A stretch of 33,437 bases of DNA from JAIXWP01 sp044371755 (GCA_044371755.1 JBILSZ010000023.1:1-33437); one strand, 5' to 3'. Numbered from the stretch's first letter, positions 25,048 to 32,779 are shown. Numbers and translations: made by a program. The notes: generated from the letters alone by a model not told the origin.

Positions 25048-25688
25048 GCGATACGGCGCACTAGCATTAGCCCATCGCGAATGCTGAGTAAGAGATTATC
25101 CACCCGAGAATCTTCTGTTACCTTTTTATTTAATTCCAGTAGAGTCAAAGTTTCAATGTCATTCGCCTTTATAGGTTCCACTACTTTACCGCTCCAGAGA
25201 ACATTGTCAATGAGCATCCAGCCACCCAGCTTTAGTTTTGGTAAAAGCATTTCATAGTAGTGCACATAGTTTTCTTTATCAGCATCAATAAACATTAGGT
25301 CAAATTCACCTTCTAGCTTGGGAATTTCGAGCATTGCATCTCCATAAATGAATTTCACCAAATGACCATTTTTCATTTTATCAGCGTACTTAGTGTGAAA
25401 GCGTTGAAGTTCATCATTGATATCTATTGTAATAAGTTCGCCGTTTTCAACTAAGCCTTCTGCCAAAGTCCAAGTGCTATAAGCAGTATAGGTGCCGATT
25501 TCTAAAACTCTCTTTGGTTGAATCATGTTTGAGATCATGCTCAAAAATTTACCTTGATAATGCCCACTGCTCATTCGAGGCAAAACCATTGTTTGCCATG
25601 TTTCTCTTGTCAATTCATGAAGTACCGAGGATTCAGGCTTGGTATGTTGGGAAGCATATTCTTCTATGGCTTCTGGTAGGAAATTCAT
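25044..25688 (-). CDS. class I SAM-dependent O-methyltransferase (COMT-like, family 3)
   Basis: 214 residues from the ATG at 25688 (MNFLPEAIEEYASQHT), which matches the usual family start; an upstream extension to 25745 is rejected because a promoter lies inside it. Seen: RETWQTMVLPRMSSGHYQG, SAM motif I VLEIGTYTAYST, the acidic TIDIND, the metal-binding FIDADKENY and IDNVLWSGKV. These place it with bacterial homologues of catechol and caffeoyl-CoA O-methyltransferases that use a divalent metal. The substrate cannot be told. Divergently arranged with the MscS gene. Confidence 0.92.
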   Translation of the reverse strand: MNFLPEAIEEYASQHTKPESSVLHELTRETWQTMVLPRMSSGHYQGKFLSMISNMIQPKRVLEIGTYTAYSTWTLAEGLVENGELITIDINDELQRFHTKYADKMKNGHLVKFIYGDAMLEIPKLEGEFDLMFIDADKENYVHYYEMLLPKLKLGGWMLIDNVLWSGKVVEPIKANDIETLTLLELNKKVTEDSRVDNLLLSIRDGLMLVRRIA

Positions 25689-25705
25689 GCTAAAAATTCT
25701 TTGTG

Positions 25706-25739
25706 CAAAGGTCTTAACTTTCATTCTCATTTCACCAAA
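25706..25739 (-). promoter_or_regulatory. promoter of the O-methyltransferase gene
   Basis: On the minus strand TTTG at 25739-25736 and GACCTTTG at 25713-25706 are 22 bases apart, matching the Bacteroidota -33 and -7 elements with one mismatch at the first base of the -7 box. The box ends 17 bases before the ATG at 25688. This promoter partly faces the mscS promoter at 25750. Confidence 0.5.
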
Positions 25740-25749
25740 AATCAAATGC

Positions 25750-25757
25750 TACCTTTG
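25750..25757 (+). promoter_or_regulatory. -7 box of the mscS gene, almost touching the start codon
   Basis: TACCTTTG is an exact TAnnTTTG match and ends four bases before the ATG at 25762. If active, transcription would start at or inside the start codon, giving a leaderless message. No clear -33 element. Confidence 0.45.
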
Positions 25758-25761
25758 TAAC

Positions 25762-27024
25762 ATGAATTTGACCGAAATTTCTGATTGGATAAAGTCGTTT
25801 TTGTCTTCGGCACTAATATCCCCCCAAAAGGCGGCTTATATGCACTTTGTGATCTTATTCGTGTCACTCGTTGTGGTGTGCTTTCTGATTTGGTTTTTGT
25901 CTCGACTCATTATTATTCGATTCGTAAAGCGCATCGTAAGAAGGAGTTCTGCCACTTGGGATGATATGCTCTATAAGTTTAAAGTATTCAGAAGCTTATC
26001 ATTTATAATTATGGCTTTTGTGATAGGAGCCGTGGTTCCTATCATGTTTCGTGATTTTCCAAATTGGAGAGATATAGCCATTGCCACAAGTAAAGTCTAT
26101 GTGGTGTTGAGTTTTATGTTTGCGATAAATGCATTACTCAACGCGATTTTAGGAATACTTGAAGGGGTAGATTCGTTGAAGGACAAGCCCTTAAGGAGCT
26201 ACAAACAAGTAACGAAAATTCTATTTTATCTCGTGGGCTTTGTGCTCATTCTAGCAATCGTAATAAATCAAAGTCCTGTCTACATCCTCACCGGTTTTGG
26301 AGCAGTTACCGCTGTCTTCTTACTCATTTTTAGGGATCCTATTTTGGGCTTTGTAGCGAGTATTCAAATGAGTGCCATCGACTTGGTTCGAGTGGGAGAT
26401 TGGATTACTGTAGATAAGTACGGCGCTGACGGAGAAGTAATTGAAATCAACCTCACCACGATCAAAGTTCAAAACTGGGATATGACAATTACCATTGTTC
26501 CAAGCTACGCCATCGTCAGTGAGTCGTTCAAGAATTGGCGTGGTATGCAAGAAAGCGATGGTAGAAGAATCAAGCGATTCATTAATATTAAAATTTCTTC
26601 GATTAAATTTTGTGATCAGGCCTTATTCGAAAAGCTCCTTCAAGTAGAAAGAATACAAGATTATCTGAAACAAAAGGATGTAGAAATAGATTTATATAAC
26701 AAAGAGAATAATGTGAACAAAAGTGTGCTGATCAATGGTAGGCATATGACTAACATTGGGATTTTTAGAGTGTATGCAGAAAGATATTTAGAGCAAAATC
26801 CAAATATCAATAATGAGATGACCTTTGTAGTGCGGCAACTACAAGCCACGGAAAGTGGACTTCCACTTGAAATTTACGCGTTTTCCAAACTCAAGGATTT
26901 CGAGAATTTCGAGAAAGTAGCAGCCGATATCTTTGATCATCTTTTGGCTGCGGTTCCGTATTTCGATCTTGAAATCTTCCAGAGTCCTAGTGGCAGTGAT
27001 ATGAAAAAAGTGTTTTCTGAATAA
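25762..27024 (+). CDS. MscS-family mechanosensitive channel
   Basis: 420 residues from the ATG at 25762; upstream in-frame starts overlap the O-methyltransferase gene and are rejected. About five hydrophobic segments precede the MscS domain: VILFVSLVVVCFLIWFLSRLI, LSFIIMAFVIGAVVPIMF, VYVVLSFMFAINALLNAIL, ILFYLVGFVLILAIVI and the pore-like helix ILTGFGAVTAVFLLIFRDPILGFVASIQ. The beta domain follows with VRVGDWITVDKYGADGEVIEINLTTIKVQNWD and TIVPSYAIVSESFKNWR. The arrangement and the long C-terminal alpha/beta region are like the YbdG branch. It opens under membrane tension to release solutes. The next gene starts 6 bp after its stop. Confidence 0.93.
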   Translation: MNLTEISDWIKSFLSSALISPQKAAYMHFVILFVSLVVVCFLIWFLSRLIIIRFVKRIVRRSSATWDDMLYKFKVFRSLSFIIMAFVIGAVVPIMFRDFPNWRDIAIATSKVYVVLSFMFAINALLNAILGILEGVDSLKDKPLRSYKQVTKILFYLVGFVLILAIVINQSPVYILTGFGAVTAVFLLIFRDPILGFVASIQMSAIDLVRVGDWITVDKYGADGEVIEINLTTIKVQNWDMTITIVPSYAIVSESFKNWRGMQESDGRRIKRFINIKISSIKFCDQALFEKLLQVERIQDYLKQKDVEIDLYNKENNVNKSVLINGRHMTNIGIFRVYAERYLEQNPNINNEMTFVVRQLQATESGLPLEIYAFSKLKDFENFEKVAADIFDHLLAAVPYFDLEIFQSPSGSDMKKVFSE

Positions 27025-27030
27025 AGAATT

Positions 27031-27600
27031 ATGAAGCTAAACATTGAAGCCATGATGCGTTTGGGACTGTTCACATTGGTCGGAATGGGAGCAGTAGCAC
27101 TTCTTGTCAACCATTTTGTTGAATCCGTAGATATTGCAACAATGTTGATTGGAAAGTTTGCTTGGTACTGGCAGTTGCTTTTTGGAACTATTTATGGCTT
27201 GTTTTCAGGGTACTTAGCAAACTTTATTGTTGGGGCATCTTTTATGAGGCCTGTGAGAATTAAGTATGAGCGGATGTTCGAAGGCTTTGATCTGAGTATT
27301 TCAGAAATTTGGTTTATCTCCTTCTGCGCCGGAGTAGGCGAGGAACTGTTATTTAGAGGAGCTATCCAGCCATTATTGGGCATTCCATTGACTTCTATTT
27401 TTTTCGTTGCAATACATGGCTATCTGAACCCAAAAGATTGGAGAATCAGTATTTACGGGGTTTTCATGACAGGCGTCATTTGGATAATGGGTATAGGTGC
27501 TGAGCAAGTCGGATTAATTTCGGCAATCGTTGCTCACATGCTCATAGATGTTGTCTTGCTGGGTGCCCTTAGTCCAAACAGAGATAAATTGCGTGCCTAA
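27031..27600 (+). CDS. CPBP-family intramembrane metalloprotease
   Basis: 189 residues with about six hydrophobic stretches. The CPBP (CAAX protease and bacteriocin-processing, Abi) motifs are complete: E104-E105-x3-R109 in GEELLFRG, F125-x3-H129 in FFVAIHG, and H169-x3-D173 in AHMLID. Glu and His residues of these motifs form the active site within the membrane. Substrates of bacterial members are mostly unknown. It follows mscS after 6 bp and the next gene starts 15 bp later, probably from its own -7 box. Confidence 0.9.
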   Translation: MKLNIEAMMRLGLFTLVGMGAVALLVNHFVESVDIATMLIGKFAWYWQLLFGTIYGLFSGYLANFIVGASFMRPVRIKYERMFEGFDLSISEIWFISFCAGVGEELLFRGAIQPLLGIPLTSIFFVAIHGYLNPKDWRISIYGVFMTGVIWIMGIGAEQVGLISAIVAHMLIDVVLLGALSPNRDKLRA

Positions 27601-27603
27601 GAT

Positions 27604-27611
27604 TATATTTG
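27604..27611 (+). promoter_or_regulatory. -7 box before the SUI1-type gene, four bases from its ATG
   Basis: TATATTTG is an exact TAnnTTTG match ending four bases before the ATG at 27616, the same geometry as at mscS. No good -33 element is seen. It may be an internal promoter producing a leaderless message. Confidence 0.42.
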
Positions 27612-27615
27612 CATT

Positions 27616-27957
27616 ATGGGAAAGCCATTTGAATCTTTAGGAGGACTAGTATACTCCACCAACAATAACCTACCGCTCAATGAGGGGAGCGAGGAACAAG
27701 AAACCTTGGCGCCAAATCAGCAGGACTTAAGAGTATGGTTAGAGAAAAATCATCGCGGAGGTAAGCTCGCTTGCGTTATAAAAGGCTTTGTAGGAAAAAA
27801 AGAAGACCTCGAACAATTGGCGAAAACCCTCAAAACCAAGTGTGGAACGGGTGGTTCTGTAAAGGATAATGAAATAATTATTCAAGGAGATCACCGAGAT
27901 AAAATCGTTGCCATGCTTTTACAAATGAAATACAAGGCCAAGAAAGCCGGCGCATGA
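27616..27957 (+). CDS. SUI1/eIF1-type translation initiation factor (YciH-like)
   Basis: 113 residues. The C-terminal SUI1 domain is visible as LEKNHRGGKLACVIKGFVGKK, LAKTLKTKCGTGGSVKD and EIIIQGDHRDKIVAMLLQMKYK. This is the bacterial YciH group related to eukaryotic eIF1. The bacterial role in start-site fidelity is less settled than in eukaryotes. Its TGA overlaps the ATG of the following methyltransferase gene (ATGA at 27954-27957), so two RNA- or translation-linked genes are translationally coupled. Confidence 0.93.
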   Translation: MGKPFESLGGLVYSTNNNLPLNEGSEEQETLAPNQQDLRVWLEKNHRGGKLACVIKGFVGKKEDLEQLAKTLKTKCGTGGSVKDNEIIIQGDHRDKIVAMLLQMKYKAKKAGA

Positions 27958-29144
27958 AACACTTATACAACGGGGATATATTTGATATCTCCATAAAAAC
28001 ATTGCAGCATCTAGAACCCTTGCTTAGTGAGGAACTATTGGCAATGGGTGCACAGAATATCGAACAGGGTAAAAGAATTGTACACACGAAAGGAGACTTG
28101 AAATTTCTCTATCGCTGTAATCTGGAACTCCGTACCGCGTTGCGGGTACTGGTGCCGATTTTGAAATTTGACGCTCGCAGTCCCGATGAGCTGTATAAAA
28201 AATGCCTGAACTACAACTGGGAAGGAGTATTGGACATCGATCAGACCTTTGTGATAGATACAAGTGTTCATTCGGAACAATACAAACTACCACATTTTGC
28301 AGCTTTGCGCATGAAAGATGCGATTGCTGATTTTTTCAAAAAAGGCCATGGTCGAAGACCAGATGTGAACACAGAAGATCCTGATGTGCGTTTTCTACTT
28401 CACATAGATGAACAAAAAGTAACTATAAGCCTCGATAGCAGCGGCGAATCGCTTAATAGAAGAGGCTATCGTGTTTCTGGCGGCGGCGCTCCTCTCAACG
28501 AGGTATTGGCCGCAGCAATGGTCATGCTAGCAAAGGTAGACTTTACTAAAAAGCTCTACATTCCAATGTGCGGCAGCGGCACCATTGCAATTGAAGCTGC
28601 TTATATTGCTCAAAACAAGCCAGCATTGTGGAATAGAGAACATTTCGGTTTTATGAAATGGGAAAATTTTGAGCTGGATCTATGGAAACAGGTACTCGAA
28701 GATTGTCTTACTAAATTTAAAGACATACCTCTGAAATTTCACTGTTCTGATGTGGATCGACAAGCAATGACGCTCGCGGCTAGACACTTTAAAGAAGCAG
28801 AAATTCAAGCAGAGGTGGATTTAGAACAGAAGGACTTTTTCGAGATGATGCCCGACTCAAATCAAGGAACACTGATATTGAATCCTCCTTATGGAGAGCG
28901 CATGACTCCCGATCAAGTAGATTTCTTCTATAAAAGAATAGGTGATCATTTGAAGAAAAATTGGCCAGGTCATATTGGGTGGATTATTTCGTCCAATTTG
29001 CAGGCGTTAAAGAATGTTGGACTTAAACCCAATAAGCGATTTAGCCTTATGAATGGACCGTTGGATTGTAAATTCTGCTCCTACGAGCTGTTTCGAGGAG
29101 ATCGAGCCCAGTTTGTGAAAGAGCTCAAAACAGGCAGTCTTTAA
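27954..29144 (+). CDS. THUMP-domain class I RNA methyltransferase (RlmL N-terminal-type)
   Basis: 396 residues. An N-terminal ferredoxin-like/THUMP part (LEPLLSEELLAMGAQNIEQGKRIVHTKG...) is followed by the UPF0020 methyltransferase domain: SAM motif IPMCGSGTIAIEAAYIA and the N6- or N2-amine-type catalytic NPPYGER. This fits the RlmL/RlmK N-terminal half, which makes m2G in 23S rRNA; Bacteroidota usually have this stand-alone form of about 390 residues. The exact base target is inferred. Coupled to the preceding SUI1-type gene by an ATGA overlap. Confidence 0.92.
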   Translation: MKHLYNGDIFDISIKTLQHLEPLLSEELLAMGAQNIEQGKRIVHTKGDLKFLYRCNLELRTALRVLVPILKFDARSPDELYKKCLNYNWEGVLDIDQTFVIDTSVHSEQYKLPHFAALRMKDAIADFFKKGHGRRPDVNTEDPDVRFLLHIDEQKVTISLDSSGESLNRRGYRVSGGGAPLNEVLAAAMVMLAKVDFTKKLYIPMCGSGTIAIEAAYIAQNKPALWNREHFGFMKWENFELDLWKQVLEDCLTKFKDIPLKFHCSDVDRQAMTLAARHFKEAEIQAEVDLEQKDFFEMMPDSNQGTLILNPPYGERMTPDQVDFFYKRIGDHLKKNWPGHIGWIISSNLQALKNVGLKPNKRFSLMNGPLDCKFCSYELFRGDRAQFVKELKTGSL

Positions 29145-29196
29145 TTAATTCACAGTTCGGAAAACATTCCTTAACCCACCCTGCAACCTATATCCA

Positions 29197-29204
29197 TACT
29201 TTCG
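29197..29204 (+). promoter_or_regulatory. possible -7 box of the DUF47 gene (TAnnTTCG variant)
   Basis: TACTTTCG lies 16 bases before the ATG at 29221, in the 76-bp gap after the methyltransferase gene. One mismatch to TAnnTTTG; no clear -33 element. Confidence 0.35.
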
Positions 29205-29220
29205 TTGCGAATTAAGTAAT

Positions 29221-29871
29221 ATGAACATCTCACTCAACACCATATTCCAAGCGCTTGTGCCGAAGGATAAAAAATTTATCCCTCTTTTCGAGCAAGCTTC
29301 TTCCAATGTGCTGCAGGCTGCTGAATTATTCAGAACAGCATTGCACGCAGATAGCATTACTCGTCTTAATGCCCATAAACAAATAGAACATCACGAAAAC
29401 CAAGGTGATGAGTTTACTCATGGCATATTAAAGGAGGCTGCTGCCACCTTCATTACCCCATTTGACAGAGAGGATATGCAACGATTGGCGGTAAGCCTTG
29501 ATGATATAGTTGACTTTATCCATGGTTCATCCAAGAGAATTGAGCTCTATAAAATTCATCAACTGCATCCAGCGATGCTCCAAATGTCTGTGTTAATTCA
29601 TGAAAGCACAAAGGAGCTGGATAAAATTATTAAAAATTTGAACTCTTTGCGTTATACTGCTCAAATGAGAGAGTCCCTCGCAATTATCAAGGATTTCGAG
29701 AAAAAGGCTGATGATCTTTATGATGATGCAATAGGCAAACTTTTTAAAGATAATCCAAGTCCTATCGAGGTCTTGAAAATTAAAGAAGTTTTATCATTCA
29801 TGACCAGCGCTACAGGTAGCCTTGCCACTACAGCAAGTGTCATAGAAAACGTGTTGGTAAAGTTCAGTTGA
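29221..29871 (+). CDS. DUF47 / PhoU-like protein
   Basis: 216 residues, almost all helical, with no signal or membrane segment. The pattern HHENQGDEFTHGILKEAAATFITPFDREDMQRLAVSLDDIVDFI and IKDFEKKADDLYDDAIGKLF fits the DUF47 family, cytoplasmic PhoU-like helical bundles that bind metal through E/D-rich motifs such as ExxxD. In most genomes the gene lies beside a Pit-type phosphate transporter; here the neighbours are a methyltransferase and an SDR oxidoreductase, so the partner transporter must be elsewhere if it exists. Confidence 0.92.
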   Translation: MNISLNTIFQALVPKDKKFIPLFEQASSNVLQAAELFRTALHADSITRLNAHKQIEHHENQGDEFTHGILKEAAATFITPFDREDMQRLAVSLDDIVDFIHGSSKRIELYKIHQLHPAMLQMSVLIHESTKELDKIIKNLNSLRYTAQMRESLAIIKDFEKKADDLYDDAIGKLFKDNPSPIEVLKIKEVLSFMTSATGSLATTASVIENVLVKFS

Positions 29872-29879
29872 TGCTTAAC

Positions 29880-29906
29880 TTCACGGCTTTAATTCAAAGT
29901 CGTGAA
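29880..29906 (+). promoter_or_regulatory. hairpin covering the GTG start of the SDR gene
   Basis: Bases 29880-29890 pair with 29896-29906 over 11 bp with one G-T wobble and a 5-base loop (AATTC). The right arm contains the GTG start codon (29902-29904). There is no T tract after it, so it is not a standard intrinsic terminator; it could end the DUF47 transcript or limit translation of the next gene. Confidence 0.5.
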
Positions 29907-30666
29907 ACCCATTGCTATAATTACAGGAGCCTCGTCCGGATTTGGGGAGGCCATTGCCAGTCATCTTGCTTCTGCGGGATGGGATTTGATATTGCTCGCT
30001 AGAAGAGCAGATCGTCTCGACCAATTGCGTCTTAAATTGGAAAAGGAGCATTCTACACGCAGCCTTACTTTTCAGTGTGATGTGAGAAATCTGGATGAAG
30101 TAGAAAAGGTCTATTCCTTGTTACCTCAAGATTGGAAAAAATTTGAAGTACTCATCAACAACGCAGGACTGGCCGTTGGTAAGGAACCATTAGACGAAGG
30201 CAATATTGAAGATTGGAATCGGATGATTGATACCAATGTAAAGGGTCTGATTCATGTCACCCGAACGTTCGTTCGGTCGATGATAGAAAATAAGAAAGGT
30301 ACCATTATCAATGTAGGTTCAATAGCAGGAAAGGAAGTGTATCCTGGCGGCAATGTTTACAGTGCCTCCAAGTACGCAGTAGATGCATTGACCAAGAGTA
30401 TGCGCATTGATTTTTTACCCCACAATATCAGAGTGGGACAGATAGCACCAGGCGCTGCGGAGACTGAATTTAGTGTCGTTAGATTTAAGGGAAATTTAGA
30501 CAAAGCCAATGCAGTGTATCAAGGTTTTGACGCATTACAAGCAGACGATATTGCAGAGGCGGTACTTTTCATGATATCAAGACCATCACATGTCTGCATC
30601 AACGATATGGTGATTATGCCTACGGCTCAAGCAAGCGCAACGATTTTTCATAAAACAAACGCATGA
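29902..30666 (+). CDS. SDR-family NAD(P)-dependent oxidoreductase (YdfG-like)
   Basis: 254 residues with a GTG start at 29902; no ATG is available before the Rossmann start. Classical short-chain dehydrogenase motifs: TGASSGFGEAIA (cofactor), NNAG, the catalytic Ser in NVGSIAGKEVYPGG, and YSASKYA with Tyr and Lys. LLARRADRLDQL carries the Arg pair typical of NADP preference. It resembles YdfG-type 3-hydroxy acid dehydrogenases (serine or 3-hydroxypropionate oxidation), but the substrate is not certain. Its TGA overlaps the ATG of the next gene (ATGA at 30663-30666). Confidence 0.92.
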   Translation: MKPIAIITGASSGFGEAIASHLASAGWDLILLARRADRLDQLRLKLEKEHSTRSLTFQCDVRNLDEVEKVYSLLPQDWKKFEVLINNAGLAVGKEPLDEGNIEDWNRMIDTNVKGLIHVTRTFVRSMIENKKGTIINVGSIAGKEVYPGGNVYSASKYAVDALTKSMRIDFLPHNIRVGQIAPGAAETEFSVVRFKGNLDKANAVYQGFDALQADDIAEAVLFMISRPSHVCINDMVIMPTAQASATIFHKTNA

Positions 30667-32369
30667 GAACTATCCTTATAATTTTTTTATTCTCGATTAC
30701 CATTTCGTCATGTCATTTTGGAAATGATAAAGTGGATATGATTATTCATAATGCCACTATTTATCTCATGGATGAAACAGGCACTACGGTTGATGCCATC
30801 GCTATCAAAGATGGGATAATTGTAGCCTATGGACCTGAAAGGGAAATCATGAATCAATATGATGCGCCATTTATTTATGATGCAGCCAAGCGCCCCGTAT
30901 ACCCGGGTTTTATTGATGGACATTGTCATTTTCTCGCATACGGTCTAATGCTTCAGGATGCAGATCTCACCGGAGCAAAGAGTTGGAAAGAAGTAATATC
31001 TATAATAGAAGCATATGCGCCAACTAGAAATTCTGAGTGGATCATTGGCCGTGGCTGGGATCAGAATGATTGGATCTCAAATAAAACTGTTCAGGATGGA
31101 GGAGGCTTAATAGGGTCTTCACTTCCATTTCCAGATAAAAAAGATTTGGATGTTTTGTTTCCTAGCACTCCTGTTTATTTGACACGCATTGATGGACATG
31201 CTGTGTTGGTCAATCAAGCCGCTTTGGATGCGGCAGGAATAAATACTTTCACTACCATATCGGGTGGGGTTGTTGAAATAAAGGATGGCAAATGCACGGG
31301 TATTCTTATTGATAATGCCATAGGCTTAGTGGATAAAGTAATGCCTAAACATACTCGATTGCAAAAGGAAAAGGCTTTGATGCTCGCACAGGAAAAGTGT
31401 TTTGAAGTTGGTCTTACCACTGTAGACGACGCAGGGCTTATGCATGAAGACATAATGTTGATTGACAGCCTTCAAAAAATAGGTTTGGTGAAAATGCGAG
31501 TCTATGCAATGCTAAGTGACGATGAGTACAACTACTCGATATACCTAAATAAGCGTCCTGATACCACTAATAGGATGCTCAACGTAAGGAGCTTTAAGTT
31601 ATATGCTGATGGCGCCTTGGGTTCGCGCGGCGCTTGTTTGCTGAGTCCTTACGAGGATATATTAAAGGAGTTGGGTAGAAAAGAACATGGTTTTTTATTG
31701 AATACACCTGATTATTATCTCCAGCGCGCACGACAGTTGCATGCGGCCGGGTATCAAATGAATACGCATGCAATAGGAGACAGTGCTAATCGCGTGATGT
31801 TGGGTATATATAAAGAAGTATTGGGTGGAACGAATGATAAGCGCTGGCGAATCGAGCATGCTCAAGTGGTGGATAAGAATGACATTGCATTGTTTTCACA
31901 TTATTCTGTTATACCAAGTGTTCAACCGACACATGCCACGAGCGACATGCCGTGGGCCTGGATGCGATTAGGTAGGGCGCGCGTGGCGCGTGCCTATGCG
32001 TATAAAGAATTATTAGATGAGAATGGGATGATTGCCTTGGGGACGGACTTTCCTGTGGAGGGTATATCTCCTTTGGCGACCTATTATGCGGCTGTTTCGA
32101 GAAAGGATAGGCAGGGCCAGCCGGAAGGTGGTTTTCAGAAGGAGAATGCTTTGAGTAGAAAAGAGGCCATGATGGGCATGACGATATGGAATGCGATAGC
32201 GAACTTTGAAAGTCATTATAAAGGAAGCATTGCAGTGGGGAAAGTAGCTGATATTGTGATGTTGGAGCGTGATATCATGAAGTGTGAAGAGGATAAGATA
32301 TTCGGTACAGGAGTTCAGTTGACCGTAGTGGGAGGGGAGGTAGTATTTAGGAAGGAGAAAAAAATGTAA
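30663..32369 (+). CDS. YtcJ-like amidohydrolase lipoprotein
   Basis: 568 residues. It starts with a lipoprotein signal (TILIIFLFSITISSC, Cys near residue 17), so it is probably anchored in the envelope. The amidohydrolase 3 fold is shown by VYPGFIDGHCHFLAYG (metal-binding HxH), DLTGAKSWKEV, IIGRGWDQNDW, FKLYADGALGSRGACL, MNTHAIGDSAN, WRIEHAQVV and ALGTDFPVEGISP (metal Asp). It is a YtcJ-type hydrolase of unknown substrate, most likely acting on an amide or ring C-N bond. Start by ATGA overlap with the SDR gene. The coding end is followed by the rRNA control region. Confidence 0.92.
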   Translation: MRTILIIFLFSITISSCHFGNDKVDMIIHNATIYLMDETGTTVDAIAIKDGIIVAYGPEREIMNQYDAPFIYDAAKRPVYPGFIDGHCHFLAYGLMLQDADLTGAKSWKEVISIIEAYAPTRNSEWIIGRGWDQNDWISNKTVQDGGGLIGSSLPFPDKKDLDVLFPSTPVYLTRIDGHAVLVNQAALDAAGINTFTTISGGVVEIKDGKCTGILIDNAIGLVDKVMPKHTRLQKEKALMLAQEKCFEVGLTTVDDAGLMHEDIMLIDSLQKIGLVKMRVYAMLSDDEYNYSIYLNKRPDTTNRMLNVRSFKLYADGALGSRGACLLSPYEDILKELGRKEHGFLLNTPDYYLQRARQLHAAGYQMNTHAIGDSANRVMLGIYKEVLGGTNDKRWRIEHAQVVDKNDIALFSHYSVIPSVQPTHATSDMPWAWMRLGRARVARAYAYKELLDENGMIALGTDFPVEGISPLATYYAAVSRKDRQGQPEGGFQKENALSRKEAMMGMTIWNAIANFESHYKGSIAVGKVADIVMLERDIMKCEEDKIFGTGVQLTVVGGEVVFRKEKKM

Positions 32370-32431
32370 TTTTCTTTCCTGTCATTATCAGTATGTTAAG
32401 TAGTAGTTAGGAAAAAAGTTGAGAATTGCTG

Positions 32432-32461
32432 TTGTGGGGGGAGAAATCGTGATTACTTTTG
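32432..32461 (+). promoter_or_regulatory. rrn promoter P1
   Basis: -33 TTG (32432-32434) and -7 TACTTTTG (32454-32461) with a 19-base spacer. Followed by CACCCGC rather than the CCGCCCC seen after P2 to P4. It stands outside the 101-bp modules (116 bp to P2) and its transcript at once enters the hairpin at 32464-32511. Confidence 0.65.
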
Positions 32462-32463
32462 CA

Positions 32464-32516
32464 CCCGCTTTTCAGAAATGGAAACGTTCTTTGAGACAAA
32501 CGGAAAGCGGGTTTTT
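32464..32516 (+). terminator. terminator-like hairpin after P1 with a boxA-like loop
   Basis: CCCGCTTTTC (32464-32473) pairs with GGAAAGCGGG (32502-32511) over 10 bp with one T-G wobble, followed directly by TTTTT (32512-32516). The 28-base loop contains GTTCTTTGAGA (32486-32496), close to the boxA-like GTTCTTTGAAA just before 16S. A stem plus T tract fits an intrinsic terminator; the loop suggests antitermination control. Confidence 0.5.
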
Positions 32517-32544
32517 GAGGTCAGAAAAAATTTATGAAAATAAA

Positions 32545-32577
32545 TTTGGAATGAGCGAACCAGAAGTATTACTTTTG
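32545..32577 (+). promoter_or_regulatory. rrn promoter P2
   Basis: -33 TTTG (32545-32548), 21-base spacer, -7 TACTTTTG (32570-32577), then the GC-rich discriminator CCGCCCC and the conserved early transcript GATAAAAAAGGGAGG. The GC-rich start fits stable-RNA promoters that respond to growth rate. Confidence 0.75.
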
Positions 32578-32645
32578 CCGCCCCGATAAAAAAGGGAGGT
32601 GAGGTAGAGAAGGCTAAGGAGTAGATAAAAATTTTTGAAAAAAGA

Positions 32646-32678
32646 TTTGGATTGAAACGAAAGTTAGATGTACTTTTG
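32646..32678 (+). promoter_or_regulatory. rrn promoter P3
   Basis: -33 TTTG (32646-32649), 21-base spacer, -7 TACTTTTG (32671-32678), then CCGCCCCGATAAAAAGGGAGG as in P2. Its -7 box is exactly 101 bp after that of P2. The upstream sequence TTTTTGAAAAAAGATTTGGA recurs before P5. Confidence 0.75.
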
Positions 32679-32748
32679 CCGCCCCGATAAAAAGGGAGGG
32701 TAAGCAGGATATCGATTCTGGCTCTTGAGAAAAAAACTTTGAAATAAA

Positions 32749-32779
32749 TTTGGAGGGAAAGAAATTTTGATTACTTTTG
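32749..32779 (+). promoter_or_regulatory. rrn promoter P4
   Basis: -33 TTTG (32749-32752), 19-base spacer, -7 TACTTTTG (32772-32779), then CCGCCCCAATCAAAAAGGGA. Its -7 box is 101 bp after P3. The -33 box follows CTTTGAAATAAA, which resembles the boxA-like element near 16S. Confidence 0.75.

Noticed and set aside
25639..25761. Upstream extension of the MscS gene
   Set aside because: It lies inside the divergent O-methyltransferase gene and both promoters; MscS homologues do not need it.
32348..32381. Imperfect inverted repeat over the amidohydrolase stop as a terminator
   Set aside because: Pairing needs bulges and is almost only A-T and purine/pyrimidine runs; no T tract follows.
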